This document shows positions 7,645 through 15,484 of a DNA stretch of 16,173 bases, one piece after another. Source of the stretch: Eubacterium sp. (GTDB taxonomy: Bacteria; Bacillota_A; Clostridia; Lachnospirales; Lachnospiraceae); assembly GCA_023663915.1 (NCBI GenBank), contig JAMPGN010000083.1, positions 1-16,173 on the forward strand, in the 5' to 3' direction. The position numbers and the translations under genes are program-made. The notes beneath the pieces are model-generated. The model saw only the letters and a list, made by a program, of their open reading frames with translations, was not told where the DNA came from and did not search any database. The first letter of the stretch is position 1. The number at the start of each line of letters is the position of its first letter.

Positions 7645-7760
7645 AAAAAACAAACAAGTTCGTTTACGAGATTATGAGTAATTCTCAAGAGATGCACTGC
7701 ATCTTAAGAAAACTCGTCGCGAACTCGAAGTTTGCACCTTGGAAAGGAATGATAAAATAT

Positions 7761-8129
7761 ATGAAAAGACTCCCCGAATCCGAATTGGAAATTATGATGA
7801 TTATCTGGAAATACAACCGCCCCGTCAACCGGATGGAGATCGAAAAGCATCTCAAGAAAGAAGTCGCCGCGCCAACCATTTTATCTTTTTTAAACCGCTT
7901 GGAGGCGAAAGGATTCGTCAGCGTAGAGAAAGTCGGGAAAATCAACTGGTATACTCCTCTAGTCAAAGAAGACGAATACCTGCAAAAAGAAAGCAGAAAT
8001 ATCCTACAGAAAATGTACCAGAACTCGTTGAAAAATTTCGTGACAGCACTATACGACGGCGATGGACTTTCCGCGCAGGACATCGAAGATCTGAAATCGT
8101 TTATCGAAGAAAAAAGCGCAGGCGTTTAA
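7761..8129 (+). CDS. BlaI/MecI-family transcriptional repressor (module 1)
   Basis: A 122-residue winged-helix repressor of the Penicillinase_R family. It begins with the typical KRLPESELEIMMIIW. The recognition helix lies around TILSFLNRLEAKGFV (39-53), and the dimerisation helices end with DGLSAQDIEDLKSFI. Staphylococcal BlaI/MecI are inactivated by cleavage at an Asn-Phe bond in this dimer region; here the matching stretch reads SLKNF (N92-F93), so protease control by the next gene is plausible. The ATG at 7761 is chosen for family length and GGAAAGGA 12 bases upstream. ATG 7674 would add 29 residues without a ribosome site, and ATG 7749 is also possible. The M56 protease gene follows 61 bases later. 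Confidence 0.9.
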   Translation: MKRLPESELEIMMIIWKYNRPVNRMEIEKHLKKEVAAPTILSFLNRLEAKGFVSVEKVGKINWYTPLVKEDEYLQKESRNILQKMYQNSLKNFVTALYDGDGLSAQDIEDLKSFIEEKSAGV

Positions 8130-8190
8130 GCGAGTGGAAATGCGAAATCCGCGCGAATGCTCCAAGGCAAAAAGAAAGGACTATCAATCT

Positions 8191-10605
8191 ATGAGGGCAA
8201 AATGGAGAAAAGTAATCTGGGCGATTCTGGCGTTACAGCTTTTGCTGTGGCATATTCTTTTTCTGGAAAAAAATATGACACTGGACTATCTGGCAAACCG
8301 ATTCGTCAATCATTTCAATCTGCCATACCTGTTCTATCTGCATTGGCGGAAGCTAACAGTATTCATATGGATGATCTCAGCATTGTCCGTAATGGCGCTG
8401 CATTACTGGAATTATATGCGATTCCGCAGAGCCTGCATTAATCAGTTAAGTATCGTGACGGAGACGGATATCAGAAATAACTTAAGCGCGGCAGCCATGG
8501 AGACAGGATTACACACAAGGACGCGCGAGAAATCTTTTCTCTACCGGAGTGGGGAAATTCGGGAGCCTTTTCTGATTGGTTTTCGAGAACCGATTCTGAT
8601 ACTGCCGGACAGAGAATACAGCGCGCAGGTCCTACATTTTATTTTTCTGCACGAATGCTGCCATATACGGCACAGGGATATGCTTTATAAGTTATTTATG
8701 CTGTTTGTTCAATCGCTTTTGTGGTTTTGCCCGCTCATTTATCTGATCAAAGCAGTCAGCTACCAGGATGTTGAGGTTGCCTGCGACGAGGCGGTCGTGG
8801 AAGGCAAAGATATGTCTGCAAGGAAAGAATACGGGCATGCCCTGCTTGAATGTCTGAAAATGGAACGCGTAAAAGGACAAGCGTACTCCACGTATTTCTA
8901 TCATGGCAAGCAGATGATGAAGGCAAGGATCGCCGCGATCATGAAAGAGGATAAAAAATGGGATTTTCTTGCATACTGCGGTATCGGAATCTTACTGCTC
9001 GATGCGTCATTTAATTTTTACCGTATCGGAAACGGGTTATATGAGCGGTATCTCACCAGAAAGCAGGAAGAGCTGGCAGAGATCTCCTTTTATGATGGGT
9101 ATGAGCTGCCGGACGGCTTCACGCAGGGATCGATTGATGAAATGATAAAATTTAAGCCCGTTTCCGAGGACGCATACTATAACGAGTGGGTCAGCGAAGA
9201 TGCCTATGAATGGAAAGAATATGCGGATCTCCCGTTTGAATCTGAAGGTCCATGGCAGGTACGGGTTCGGGACGCGGACAAATATAGTGATTCCGTTCTT
9301 TTATTGTTGCAGCGGTATGTTTCCTATTTTGACAACCCGGACGCTGCTTCGCAGTGGATTTCAGAAGGATCGTGGTATTCGATTGCGGAGTCCGTATATT
9401 CAAGGCTGCTTGCAGGCGACAAAAATGAGGCTGTTTTTTCGATTATTTGCAAGTATTATATCGGATATGAAGAGAACGAGCTTACCGAATTTCCACAGGA
9501 GTTAAAAGACCATGCACAGATCGCGCAGGAAAAAGACGGCTACTACGCGTATTTTGACTGGGCATTGCGGATTCGCATGGTAAAGGATTATGTATTTGAA
9601 TTGGAAGGCATTGCAGAGACAGAAGATGTTCTGCAGGCTTACATGGCGCAGTATGCGCAGGCGGATTTTGCCGATATTCCAAAACTTGATCTGATATACG
9701 AAGTAGAGAAAAATACCTACTCATCAGTGAATACTGAGGAAAATGTTTCTTCACCGCCTGCCACAGACAATACAGAAGAAAACGCTTCTTTATCGCCTGC
9801 AGACAATCATACAGCAGAAAATATTTCCTTATCACCTGCCGCAGATAACTCTACAGCAGAAAACGCTTATCAGGTTACTATAAGTAATGATGCCTTACAG
9901 GTATGCAACAGGAACGGTATATGGATGACTGTACCAATCACATTGGAGGAACTTTTTACAAGAGGTGACGAGATGGATGGTAAATTGTCCTCTCTGCAGC
10001 CCGGCAGTTATCAGATCGATGAAAACAAGATCATTTTTGCATACGGCGGAGATACTGCTATTCCGTTTTCGGTTATTTTTTATGATGAAGAAAGTCAGAG
10101 CTTCAAAAAGTCTGTCGTCACAAATGAGTTTTGCGGCGGCAGGAAGATTTATGTGGATTTCCCGGAAAATGCGCAAGAAGGTTTTTTGATTTTTACAGGA
10201 GAACGGGTTGTCTGGCAGGAGATGACGACTTTATTCCATACGCAAGACGGCGGCAAATCGTGGCAATATATGGGGCTGATCGGTTCGTTTCATGCTTCGG
10301 AAAGCCACTCGCTGACGACGGGAGCTGTGTTTATCAATAACCGCGTTGGCTTTTTGACCATCCGTGATTCCAATACACCGGAAATCTGGCGAACGCAAGA
10401 CGGCGGCAAAAGCTGGAAACACCAGGAGCTTGCAGACGTGCCGGAATATTACACGATGGCTTATGCGCCAGAAATGCAGGACGGAATTTTGTGTCTGTAT
10501 ATAGGAATGGAGGAGTACTCGGAATATGGAGGAACCAAGGCAAAATACGAATCAGCCGACGAGGGAGCAACATGGGAATACAAAGGGCTTGTCATCCGCA
10601 AATAG
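8191..10605 (+). CDS. BlaR1-like M56 metalloprotease / sensor with C-terminal Asp-box repeats (module 1)
   Basis: An 804-residue membrane protein. Two N-terminal membrane segments (about 7-25 and 54-72) precede an M56 peptidase region with HECCH at 154-158 and the third zinc ligand E195 in EVACDEA. Hydrophobic segments follow at about 166-187 and 257-275. The rest (about 285-804) should be extracellular. It has no penicillin-binding SxxK/KTG domain. It contains a low-complexity linker (514-560) with TEEN/TAEN..SLSPA repeats and three Asp-box motifs: TQDGGKSW twice (684-691, 735-742) and SADEGATW (788-795), typical of BNR/Ycf48-like beta-propellers. The ATG at 8191 has GAAAGGA 10 bases upstream; a GTG at 8134 would add 19 hydrophilic residues. 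Its likely role is to sense an outside signal and cleave, or trigger cleavage of, the BlaI-like repressor. The signal is unknown. Confidence 0.85.
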   Translation: MRAKWRKVIWAILALQLLLWHILFLEKNMTLDYLANRFVNHFNLPYLFYLHWRKLTVFIWMISALSVMALHYWNYMRFRRACINQLSIVTETDIRNNLSAAAMETGLHTRTREKSFLYRSGEIREPFLIGFREPILILPDREYSAQVLHFIFLHECCHIRHRDMLYKLFMLFVQSLLWFCPLIYLIKAVSYQDVEVACDEAVVEGKDMSARKEYGHALLECLKMERVKGQAYSTYFYHGKQMMKARIAAIMKEDKKWDFLAYCGIGILLLDASFNFYRIGNGLYERYLTRKQEELAEISFYDGYELPDGFTQGSIDEMIKFKPVSEDAYYNEWVSEDAYEWKEYADLPFESEGPWQVRVRDADKYSDSVLLLLQRYVSYFDNPDAASQWISEGSWYSIAESVYSRLLAGDKNEAVFSIICKYYIGYEENELTEFPQELKDHAQIAQEKDGYYAYFDWALRIRMVKDYVFELEGIAETEDVLQAYMAQYAQADFADIPKLDLIYEVEKNTYSSVNTEENVSSPPATDNTEENASLSPADNHTAENISLSPAADNSTAENAYQVTISNDALQVCNRNGIWMTVPITLEELFTRGDEMDGKLSSLQPGSYQIDENKIIFAYGGDTAIPFSVIFYDEESQSFKKSVVTNEFCGGRKIYVDFPENAQEGFLIFTGERVVWQEMTTLFHTQDGGKSWQYMGLIGSFHASESHSLTTGAVFINNRVGFLTIRDSNTPEIWRTQDGGKSWKHQELADVPEYYTMAYAPEMQDGILCLYIGMEEYSEYGGTKAKYESADEGATWEYKGLVIRK
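9730..9870 (+). repeat. Degenerate tandem repeat encoding the M56 protein linker
   Basis: Four units of 36-42 bases encode N-TEEN/TAEN followed by VSSPPATD, ASLSPAD or ISLSPAAD, and then AY. The repeat keeps the frame and separates the membrane-proximal sensor region from the Asp-box region. Copy number may vary between strains. Confidence 0.7.
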
Positions 10606-12247
10606 CCAAAGCACCCTCTTCTTAAAAACGGCATGGTTTGTCGTGACAAGACCTCTTAATCTGATTATCTACGGTATTAGCTGGCTGCACCTGTATTTCC
10701 TGTGCCAGTTCGGTAATCTGCGCAAAAATATCCCGATTCTGTTCCTCTGCCTGCTCTGGTGGATAGGCGCAGTCGGGTACGGGCTGTATTTGTGGAGATA
10801 TTATTGCAAAAAAAATCTGTCGGATAACTCCGAAAGTACTTTTGCCGAGATTAGGACAGAATCCATAAAATGGTATAGTTTGCGTAAGGGCTGCTGCCAG
10901 CTTTTTCTGAAAGATAAATCTGTCATTACAATAAATTTGCCGGAACTTGATTCCCAGGAAAGGGATTTTTTGACCTTGAAATTATCCACAGTTCGCACTC
11001 TCGGCAAACGGAGTTATCAACAGATCGCAAGTGTTTTACTTGCGGTCGTTACGTTGTGCGGAAGTTTTCTCGTTGTTCGGAGCGCATTGCCCTATCACGG
11101 TGAACTGTCCTGGTATCTGGACGATCTGCAAAATAAAAAGAGCGTTACGCTCGTGCACGATAACCTGTACGAGTCTGGCATAAAAGGCATTCTGGATGAT
11201 ATCAGAAGTACGGTGAATCTACCGGAAACTTTGTGTCTTGCGACGAGTTTTAACCTGCATTTTGCACCGGACGGGACGATTCAGACATTCGATACCATGT
11301 TGTATGGCTATGATAACAACGATGATTTTATGGACAGTTATTTAATAACATATAACGCTGCTCGTTCAAAGAGAATCGATATTTATCTGCACGGTTCCTA
11401 CGGAGCAGCTTTCGATATCGACAAGGATTTGCATCCGCTGATCGAGGCGGTCTCCATAATGCCAATAGAGGAGACCGTGGCGGAGTGGAGCGGTGAAAAG
11501 ACTTTCGGGATTCTATATTACGGGACGCGTGAGTGGAACAGCCCGGAAGGGATACGCTATCTGAATTACAGGGGAGACAGCAGGATTCCGGCGGCGGGAG
11601 AATATTCTTTTTCGGGTTACAGCGTATCCGTATTTTGTCCGGATAATGAGGCGATTGTGCCGGTTCGCTACCTGTATCGTGGATATCTGGATTTCGCTGA
11701 AGAGGACACGGGCTATCTGGCAGATTATTATCCGACGGAATCGGTATATGCGGAAATAGATAAGATCAATGAATATAAGATATCGGAACAAAGCTTTGAC
11801 GTTTGGCTGGATGGCTGGGGAGCGGTTACTTTTGTGTCCTGTATGCCACCGTCACACGATTACGAGGATGCTTCTTTTTTCTTGGTGAAAGATGACCGAA
11901 TATTATATGAGTTTCCTGATCTTTGTGAAGATAATAATACAATAGACTACAGGGGGATGTTTGACCGTGTCGGCGCAGTTGGTTTTCGGGATGTCAATGG
12001 TGATCAGAAAAATGACATTATTGTCATAACTTATTATTCTGAATTAGGAAAAGACAGTATCATTCCACGCTCTGGGAGCAGAATATTTATAGCCGAAGAC
12101 AATGAGTTTACCCTTGCAGAGGATATGATTGCAGATGTTGAAAAGCATATCGCAGAGAAGGATTTCACGATTGACAATATTTATCAATATCTACTACACA
12201 GAAATGTGGGGAACGAAAATATAAGCGATAGTACAAACCTAAAATGA
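10526..12247 (+). CDS. Unrecognised three-pass membrane protein with FG-GAP/EF-hand-like loop, overlapping the M56 gene
   Basis: A 573-residue protein I do not recognise as a known family. Hydrophobic segments lie at about 43-63, 68-93 and 165-187. The 94-160 stretch between them is hydrophilic and faintly like a YcxB/PH-type cytoplasmic domain. Residues 190-573 follow the last segment and contain FRDVNGDQKNDIIVI (487-501), a DxNxDxxxD calcium-loop pattern seen in FG-GAP/VCBS proteins. The ATG at 10526 lies 80 bases inside the M56 gene, with GGAGGAG 12 bases upstream, so the two are translationally linked. No other start in the frame precedes the first membrane segment convincingly. Its position suggests a partner, effector or target of module 1. 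No catalytic motif was seen. Confidence 0.75.
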   Translation: MEEPRQNTNQPTREQHGNTKGLSSANSQSTLFLKTAWFVVTRPLNLIIYGISWLHLYFLCQFGNLRKNIPILFLCLLWWIGAVGYGLYLWRYYCKKNLSDNSESTFAEIRTESIKWYSLRKGCCQLFLKDKSVITINLPELDSQERDFLTLKLSTVRTLGKRSYQQIASVLLAVVTLCGSFLVVRSALPYHGELSWYLDDLQNKKSVTLVHDNLYESGIKGILDDIRSTVNLPETLCLATSFNLHFAPDGTIQTFDTMLYGYDNNDDFMDSYLITYNAARSKRIDIYLHGSYGAAFDIDKDLHPLIEAVSIMPIEETVAEWSGEKTFGILYYGTREWNSPEGIRYLNYRGDSRIPAAGEYSFSGYSVSVFCPDNEAIVPVRYLYRGYLDFAEEDTGYLADYYPTESVYAEIDKINEYKISEQSFDVWLDGWGAVTFVSCMPPSHDYEDASFFLVKDDRILYEFPDLCEDNNTIDYRGMFDRVGAVGFRDVNGDQKNDIIVITYYSELGKDSIIPRSGSRIFIAEDNEFTLAEDMIADVEKHIAEKDFTIDNIYQYLLHRNVGNENISDSTNLK

Positions 12248-12305
12248 GAATTATATATGGGAATATCATGCAGACACATACCAGACTTCCTCGCTATACC
12301 CGATT

Positions 12306-12671
12306 TTATAGTTCTGTTTCACTCTCTTTCAACAATTCCTTTATTCCCGAATATAATTCCGAAATATCCGAAACCGATGTATTCCATACAATCTCATAAT
12401 CTAAACTTCCATAATGATGTGCCACAATATCTCTCATCCTCATAATCATTTTCCATGGCATCTTATTGTATTCATCTAAAAATTCCACGGACAATGTTTT
12501 AGCCAGTTCCCCAATTTGCAAGATTGGCATAGTAATGGAATTTCTGTATATAAATCCACTTTTATCATTTATAAAAAGTTCTTTATCCTGTTTAAAATAA
12601 ATATGGGTATCTTTGACTTCCAAGCAGTAATCCATCATCTTTTCCAGTATTGTTTTATCTCTTTGCTTCAT
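12306..12671 (-). CDS. hepT: HepT-like HEPN toxin of a type VII toxin-antitoxin pair
   Basis: A 121-residue helical HEPN-domain protein of the HepT (DUF86) family, a ribonuclease-type toxin. The diagnostic RX4HXY motif is R80-DIVA-H85-H-Y87 near the C-terminus; in studied pairs the tyrosine is the residue adenylylated by the partner MntA. Length is typical. The ATG at 12671 has GGATGAGG nine bases upstream and overlaps the mntA stop by 17 bases; an ATG at 12686 would add five residues. It is convergent with the module 1 membrane protein, 58 bases away, with no clear terminator between. Identification rests on the motif plus gene order. Confidence 0.87.
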   Translation of the reverse strand: MKQRDKTILEKMMDYCLEVKDTHIYFKQDKELFINDKSGFIYRNSITMPILQIGELAKTLSVEFLDEYNKMPWKMIMRMRDIVAHHYGSLDYEIVWNTSVSDISELYSGIKELLKESETEL

Positions 12672-12951
12672 AAACAACAACCTCATCCTTTTTTATCTGT
12701 TCAAGGAAACTTACATCACTTGATGTATCCGTAATCACGTCTACAGGCTTTCCGAATGCTTTTTCAAGTTCATCAATAAAAGCCGCCAACTGAAATAATG
12801 ATTGTATTTTTCCTTTTGATATTATAAAATCATAATCACTTGTTTCTTTTGCCGTATTTTTCGCTCTGGAACCAAACAGCGCTACTCTGTCTGCACCATA
12901 TTTTTGTGCAATTGGTGTAACTATATTTGATATATTTGATATTTTTTTCAC
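12655..12951 (-). CDS. mntA: MntA-like nucleotidyltransferase antitoxin
   Basis: A 98-residue minimal nucleotidyltransferase. The GSX10DXD signature is intact: G27-S28, then D39 and D41 (SDYDF), with the third metal-binding aspartate D71 in PVDVIT. In characterised systems MntA neutralises HepT by transferring AMP groups to its conserved tyrosine. The start is GTG at 12951, preceded by AGAGAGG at good spacing. The 3' end overlaps the toxin gene by 17 bases, so translation is coupled with antitoxin first. The pair sits between two converging signalling modules, and low-GC intergenic DNA surrounds it, consistent with acquisition as a unit. Confidence 0.9.
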   Translation of the reverse strand: MKKISNISNIVTPIAQKYGADRVALFGSRAKNTAKETSDYDFIISKGKIQSLFQLAAFIDELEKAFGKPVDVITDTSSDVSFLEQIKKDEVVVYEAKR

Positions 12952-12998
12952 TATTAACCTCTCTAATCCGAATTATTTTCACAAATTTTATACTTTAT

Positions 12999-13027
12999 AT
13001 CATACGACATTAGGTTGCTTATTTCAA
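12999..13027 (-). promoter_or_regulatory. Promoter of the mntA-hepT pair
   Basis: Minus strand TTGAAA (13027-13022), a 17-base spacer and TATGAT (13004-12999). It is about 48 bases upstream of the mntA GTG, giving a leader of about 40 bases. Both hexamers match sigma-A consensus at 5 of 6. Confidence 0.65.
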
Positions 13028-13080
13028 GGCATGGAAAATTATTGAATGTGTTTTTATGCAGTTGAAATATACATTTATAA

Positions 13081-13165
13081 GCCTCTCTTTAGTGAGTACA
13101 CAATTCTGAAAAGGGAGAAAAGTAATCATAGAGAGAGGCTCCGTTTGTGCCTCTCTCTATTTTTG
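13081..13165 (+). terminator. Strong hairpin with T-tract and a competing upstream arm
   Basis: ATAGAGAGAGGC (13128-13139) pairs perfectly over 12 bases with GCCTCTCTCTAT (13149-13160), loop of nine, followed by TTTTT on the plus strand. Upstream, GCCTCTCTTTA (13081-13091) can pair with 13129-13139 over 11 bases with one G-U, excluding the terminator stem. On the minus strand the same hairpin lies about 35 bases after the end of the module 2 protease gene and may terminate or protect that transcript, though its T run there is poor. The plus-strand gene it would serve is not obvious. Confidence 0.6.
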
Positions 13166-13195
13166 AATTATCTTTATTACATTCTAATATTTCCA

Positions 13196-15484
13196 TCACC
13201 ACGTCGTATACTCCACAAGCCTCGCATACAAATCTTCCAGCCACTGCTCATAATTTTCGTCACTGTCCGCCGCTTCGTCCGACCATAATGTCCCCAGCTC
13301 TTTCTCCAATTCCGTTCTGGCATAAGTGATTGTGCTATATTGTTCCACCGGCTCTTCCGCCTCGCCATCATTAGAATCATCCGCCCCATAATGCATCCCG
13401 GAAGTATCATTCTCAATCACAAAATCGCACTCTTCCAGATTCTTTATCGTGGCAAAAAGCAAAGCGGCATTGAAAGCCAATATATCCGTCGGAACATCCG
13501 ACAGTTCTCCTGCAGTCAATTCATACCGTACACTCAAAGATAAAGCGGTCTCTGGTTCCGTCTGTAATGTATGGAGTGTAATATCCTTATATGCCAGCCC
13601 ATTGACCCGTAGCAATGCATTCACGAGCGCACCCGTCTTAGACGCATCCCCTAGGTACTCGGTTCTGTTTTCAGCCAGTATGGTAAGCATTTCACGATGA
13701 TTGCTGCTTATTACCGCCCCATCACCTGCAGCAATTTCCAACTCACTGTTGATATACTCCATCTCCTCCAAATATTTTTCTTTCATGTTAGAGTAATCTG
13801 CTTTCACATAGACATAACATTTATCCGAAGAGGCTCCTGTGCCTGCCGCAACGGTCGTAATCTGCTCATTCGGTAAATAATCGATGGACTCCTCCTGCGC
13901 ATGAAATACACTGTCGCTGCTGTCTTCTATCATATAAGTCGTATCGTCATTGTTGCTGTCCGTGCCCGGTATGCCAGTCACAAGATCGATCTCCTCCGAA
14001 TGAAAAACATCCTCATGCGCAATCGCCCCCTGTGTCTGTCCATCCGCAGACGTATAGTTATGCACGGTTACAGAATCGGCATCCGGAAGAATATCCATCC
14101 CCGTAATCTGCTCGTTCGGTAACTCATCCGTCTCTTTGAGCAGACTGTTCAAGCCGTAATTCCCCATCGGGACAACTTCTCTGCCTTCCTCTAGGAGTGC
14201 CAACACTTCTCCGTAAGAAAGTTCACTGAATCTGCCCACCTCTTCGCCGGAATCCACATGATAAATGATAATGTCACCGCTGTCTTCTGCCAGATCATAA
14301 CCGCTGATCCCTGCAATCGTTTCCGGAAGTCTGACCTGTATATTCCCCGCATTCAGTGTGATCTCTCCCACCCATGTATAACCGCTAAACGGCGGTTGTT
14401 TCGTAAACACAAACACCGACACGATCACGACCAAAATAAGCACTGCCACGACCGCCGCACCTAATACCTTAGGTTTCTCGGCAATCAATTTGATGCGTTC
14501 TTTTATGCTCTTGCCGCTTCCATTCATCGTTGTCGCCGTACATGCAATGTCTGAGAATCGGCTTTTGCCAGTAATGATCGAAAGCAATGTCTCCCCGTAA
14601 GAAATCCGCTCTTCCTCCCCTAATAGCAAAATCGCCGCCTCGTCACAGGCAAGCTCACAGTCTCTTTTCGACAGAACCGCCGCCACCCACACAAGGGGAT
14701 TTATCCAGTAAACGCAAAGTAACACACTGCGGAGAATCGCCCAGAAACTATCGCCATGCTTTTTATGGCACATCTCATGCGCTACTACATGCCGGAGCTT
14801 TCTGGCATCTTCCGCAATATCCGGCGTCAGATAGATGATCTCCCGCCCCGGTATTCCGTACAGGCAGGAAGACGTCAGATATTTTGTCGTATAAAATCTG
14901 GTTCCCCGCATTTTACGGATGCCTTTATGGTTCGTCCCTTCCGTTATTCTCCTGCCGTATATGTCCTCCACTTCTTCGGGCAAAACAAACTCTTTGCGTC
15001 CTTTGCGCAGTCTACGCGCAAAGATAAGATTGCAGACGATCATCCAGATTGCGACAACAATCATACCGCCAATCCAGATCCCATGCAGTATGTCCAACCA
15101 GCTAAGACCAATCCGCCCTGCCAGAAAAACGCTCGTCGGTCCGTCCGCCGAACCGGACAATCCGAAATCTTCTCCCAGCACAAATTCCGCCGCCCGCTCT
15201 GCAAGCGGGCTGTTGAGTGACATGGTAAACTGCACCGGTCTTTCCAACTGCTCCGCCATGCCGCCAAACCTCTCCTCCAACGCCTCCACCAGATCCATGA
15301 TACGAAATTCTTCGATCGAGCCGATCGCCATGTGGATCTGTGCCGACGACGGAACGATTAGCCGGAGTACGACTAATAGCCACAGCGCATACTGCAGCCT
15401 GCCACTTATTTTCCCTTTAAAAAGAACCCGTATCAGCATGATACAAAGTATTAACACCGAAGATGTGATGATTATCTCTTTCAT
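13196..15484 (-). CDS. BlaR1-like M56 metalloprotease / sensor with DUF4825-like C-terminus (module 2)
   Basis: A 762-residue membrane protein. Membrane segments are at about 4-21, 30-45, 132-155, 247-270 and 340-360. The M56 zinc site is HEMCH (236-240) with E277 in CELACDEA. The C-terminal 400 residues lie outside. They carry no penicillin-binding domain but a region (about 605-690: EYLGDASKTGALVNALLRV, then FNAALLFATIKNLEECDF) like DUF4825, which is common in clostridial M56 proteins. A very acidic middle stretch precedes it, and an LPNEQIT element occurs twice (455-461, 537-543). The start ATG overlaps the repressor stop as ATGA, so translation is coupled. Its role is presumably signal-triggered inactivation of the repressor; the signal is unknown. 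Confidence 0.9.
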   Translation of the reverse strand: MKEIIITSSVLILCIMLIRVLFKGKISGRLQYALWLLVVLRLIVPSSAQIHMAIGSIEEFRIMDLVEALEERFGGMAEQLERPVQFTMSLNSPLAERAAEFVLGEDFGLSGSADGPTSVFLAGRIGLSWLDILHGIWIGGMIVVAIWMIVCNLIFARRLRKGRKEFVLPEEVEDIYGRRITEGTNHKGIRKMRGTRFYTTKYLTSSCLYGIPGREIIYLTPDIAEDARKLRHVVAHEMCHKKHGDSFWAILRSVLLCVYWINPLVWVAAVLSKRDCELACDEAAILLLGEEERISYGETLLSIITGKSRFSDIACTATTMNGSGKSIKERIKLIAEKPKVLGAAVVAVLILVVIVSVFVFTKQPPFSGYTWVGEITLNAGNIQVRLPETIAGISGYDLAEDSGDIIIYHVDSGEEVGRFSELSYGEVLALLEEGREVVPMGNYGLNSLLKETDELPNEQITGMDILPDADSVTVHNYTSADGQTQGAIAHEDVFHSEEIDLVTGIPGTDSNNDDTTYMIEDSSDSVFHAQEESIDYLPNEQITTVAAGTGASSDKCYVYVKADYSNMKEKYLEEMEYINSELEIAAGDGAVISSNHREMLTILAENRTEYLGDASKTGALVNALLRVNGLAYKDITLHTLQTEPETALSLSVRYELTAGELSDVPTDILAFNAALLFATIKNLEECDFVIENDTSGMHYGADDSNDGEAEEPVEQYSTITYARTELEKELGTLWSDEAADSDENYEQWLEDLYARLVEYTTW

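Larger units (their letters stand above)
7448..7760. other. AT-rich divergent intergenic region between amidase and blaI-like genes
   Basis: No secure gene is present here. It holds A/T tracts (7455-7500), a purine-rich AGGAGGAG block (7521-7528) before a 22-codon open frame, the blaI promoter and its two direct repeats (7582-7644), and an 11-base A run (7640-7650) in the leader. The open frame extending upstream of the blaI-like gene to 7674 has no ribosome site. Confidence 0.6.

Noticed and set aside
8134..8190. Upstream GTG start for the module 1 protease
   Set aside because: No good ribosome site; the ATG at 8191 has GAAAGGA at ideal spacing and starts near the first membrane segment.
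9730..9870. Possible CRISPR-like repeat array
   Set aside because: The units are degenerate, contiguous, in frame and encode a low-complexity protein linker; there are no spacers.
10801..11791. Minus-strand open frames opposite the unknown membrane protein
   Set aside because: Short, without ribosome sites and antisense to a long frame that has one.
13046..13288. Plus-strand open frame of 80 codons
   Set aside because: It crosses the strong hairpin and runs antisense into the module 2 protease gene; no ribosome site at its start.
8191..15484. Classical beta-lactam resistance operon (blaR1-blaI)
   Set aside because: Neither protease has the SxxK/SxN/KTG penicillin-binding domain and no beta-lactamase or PBP2a gene is present.
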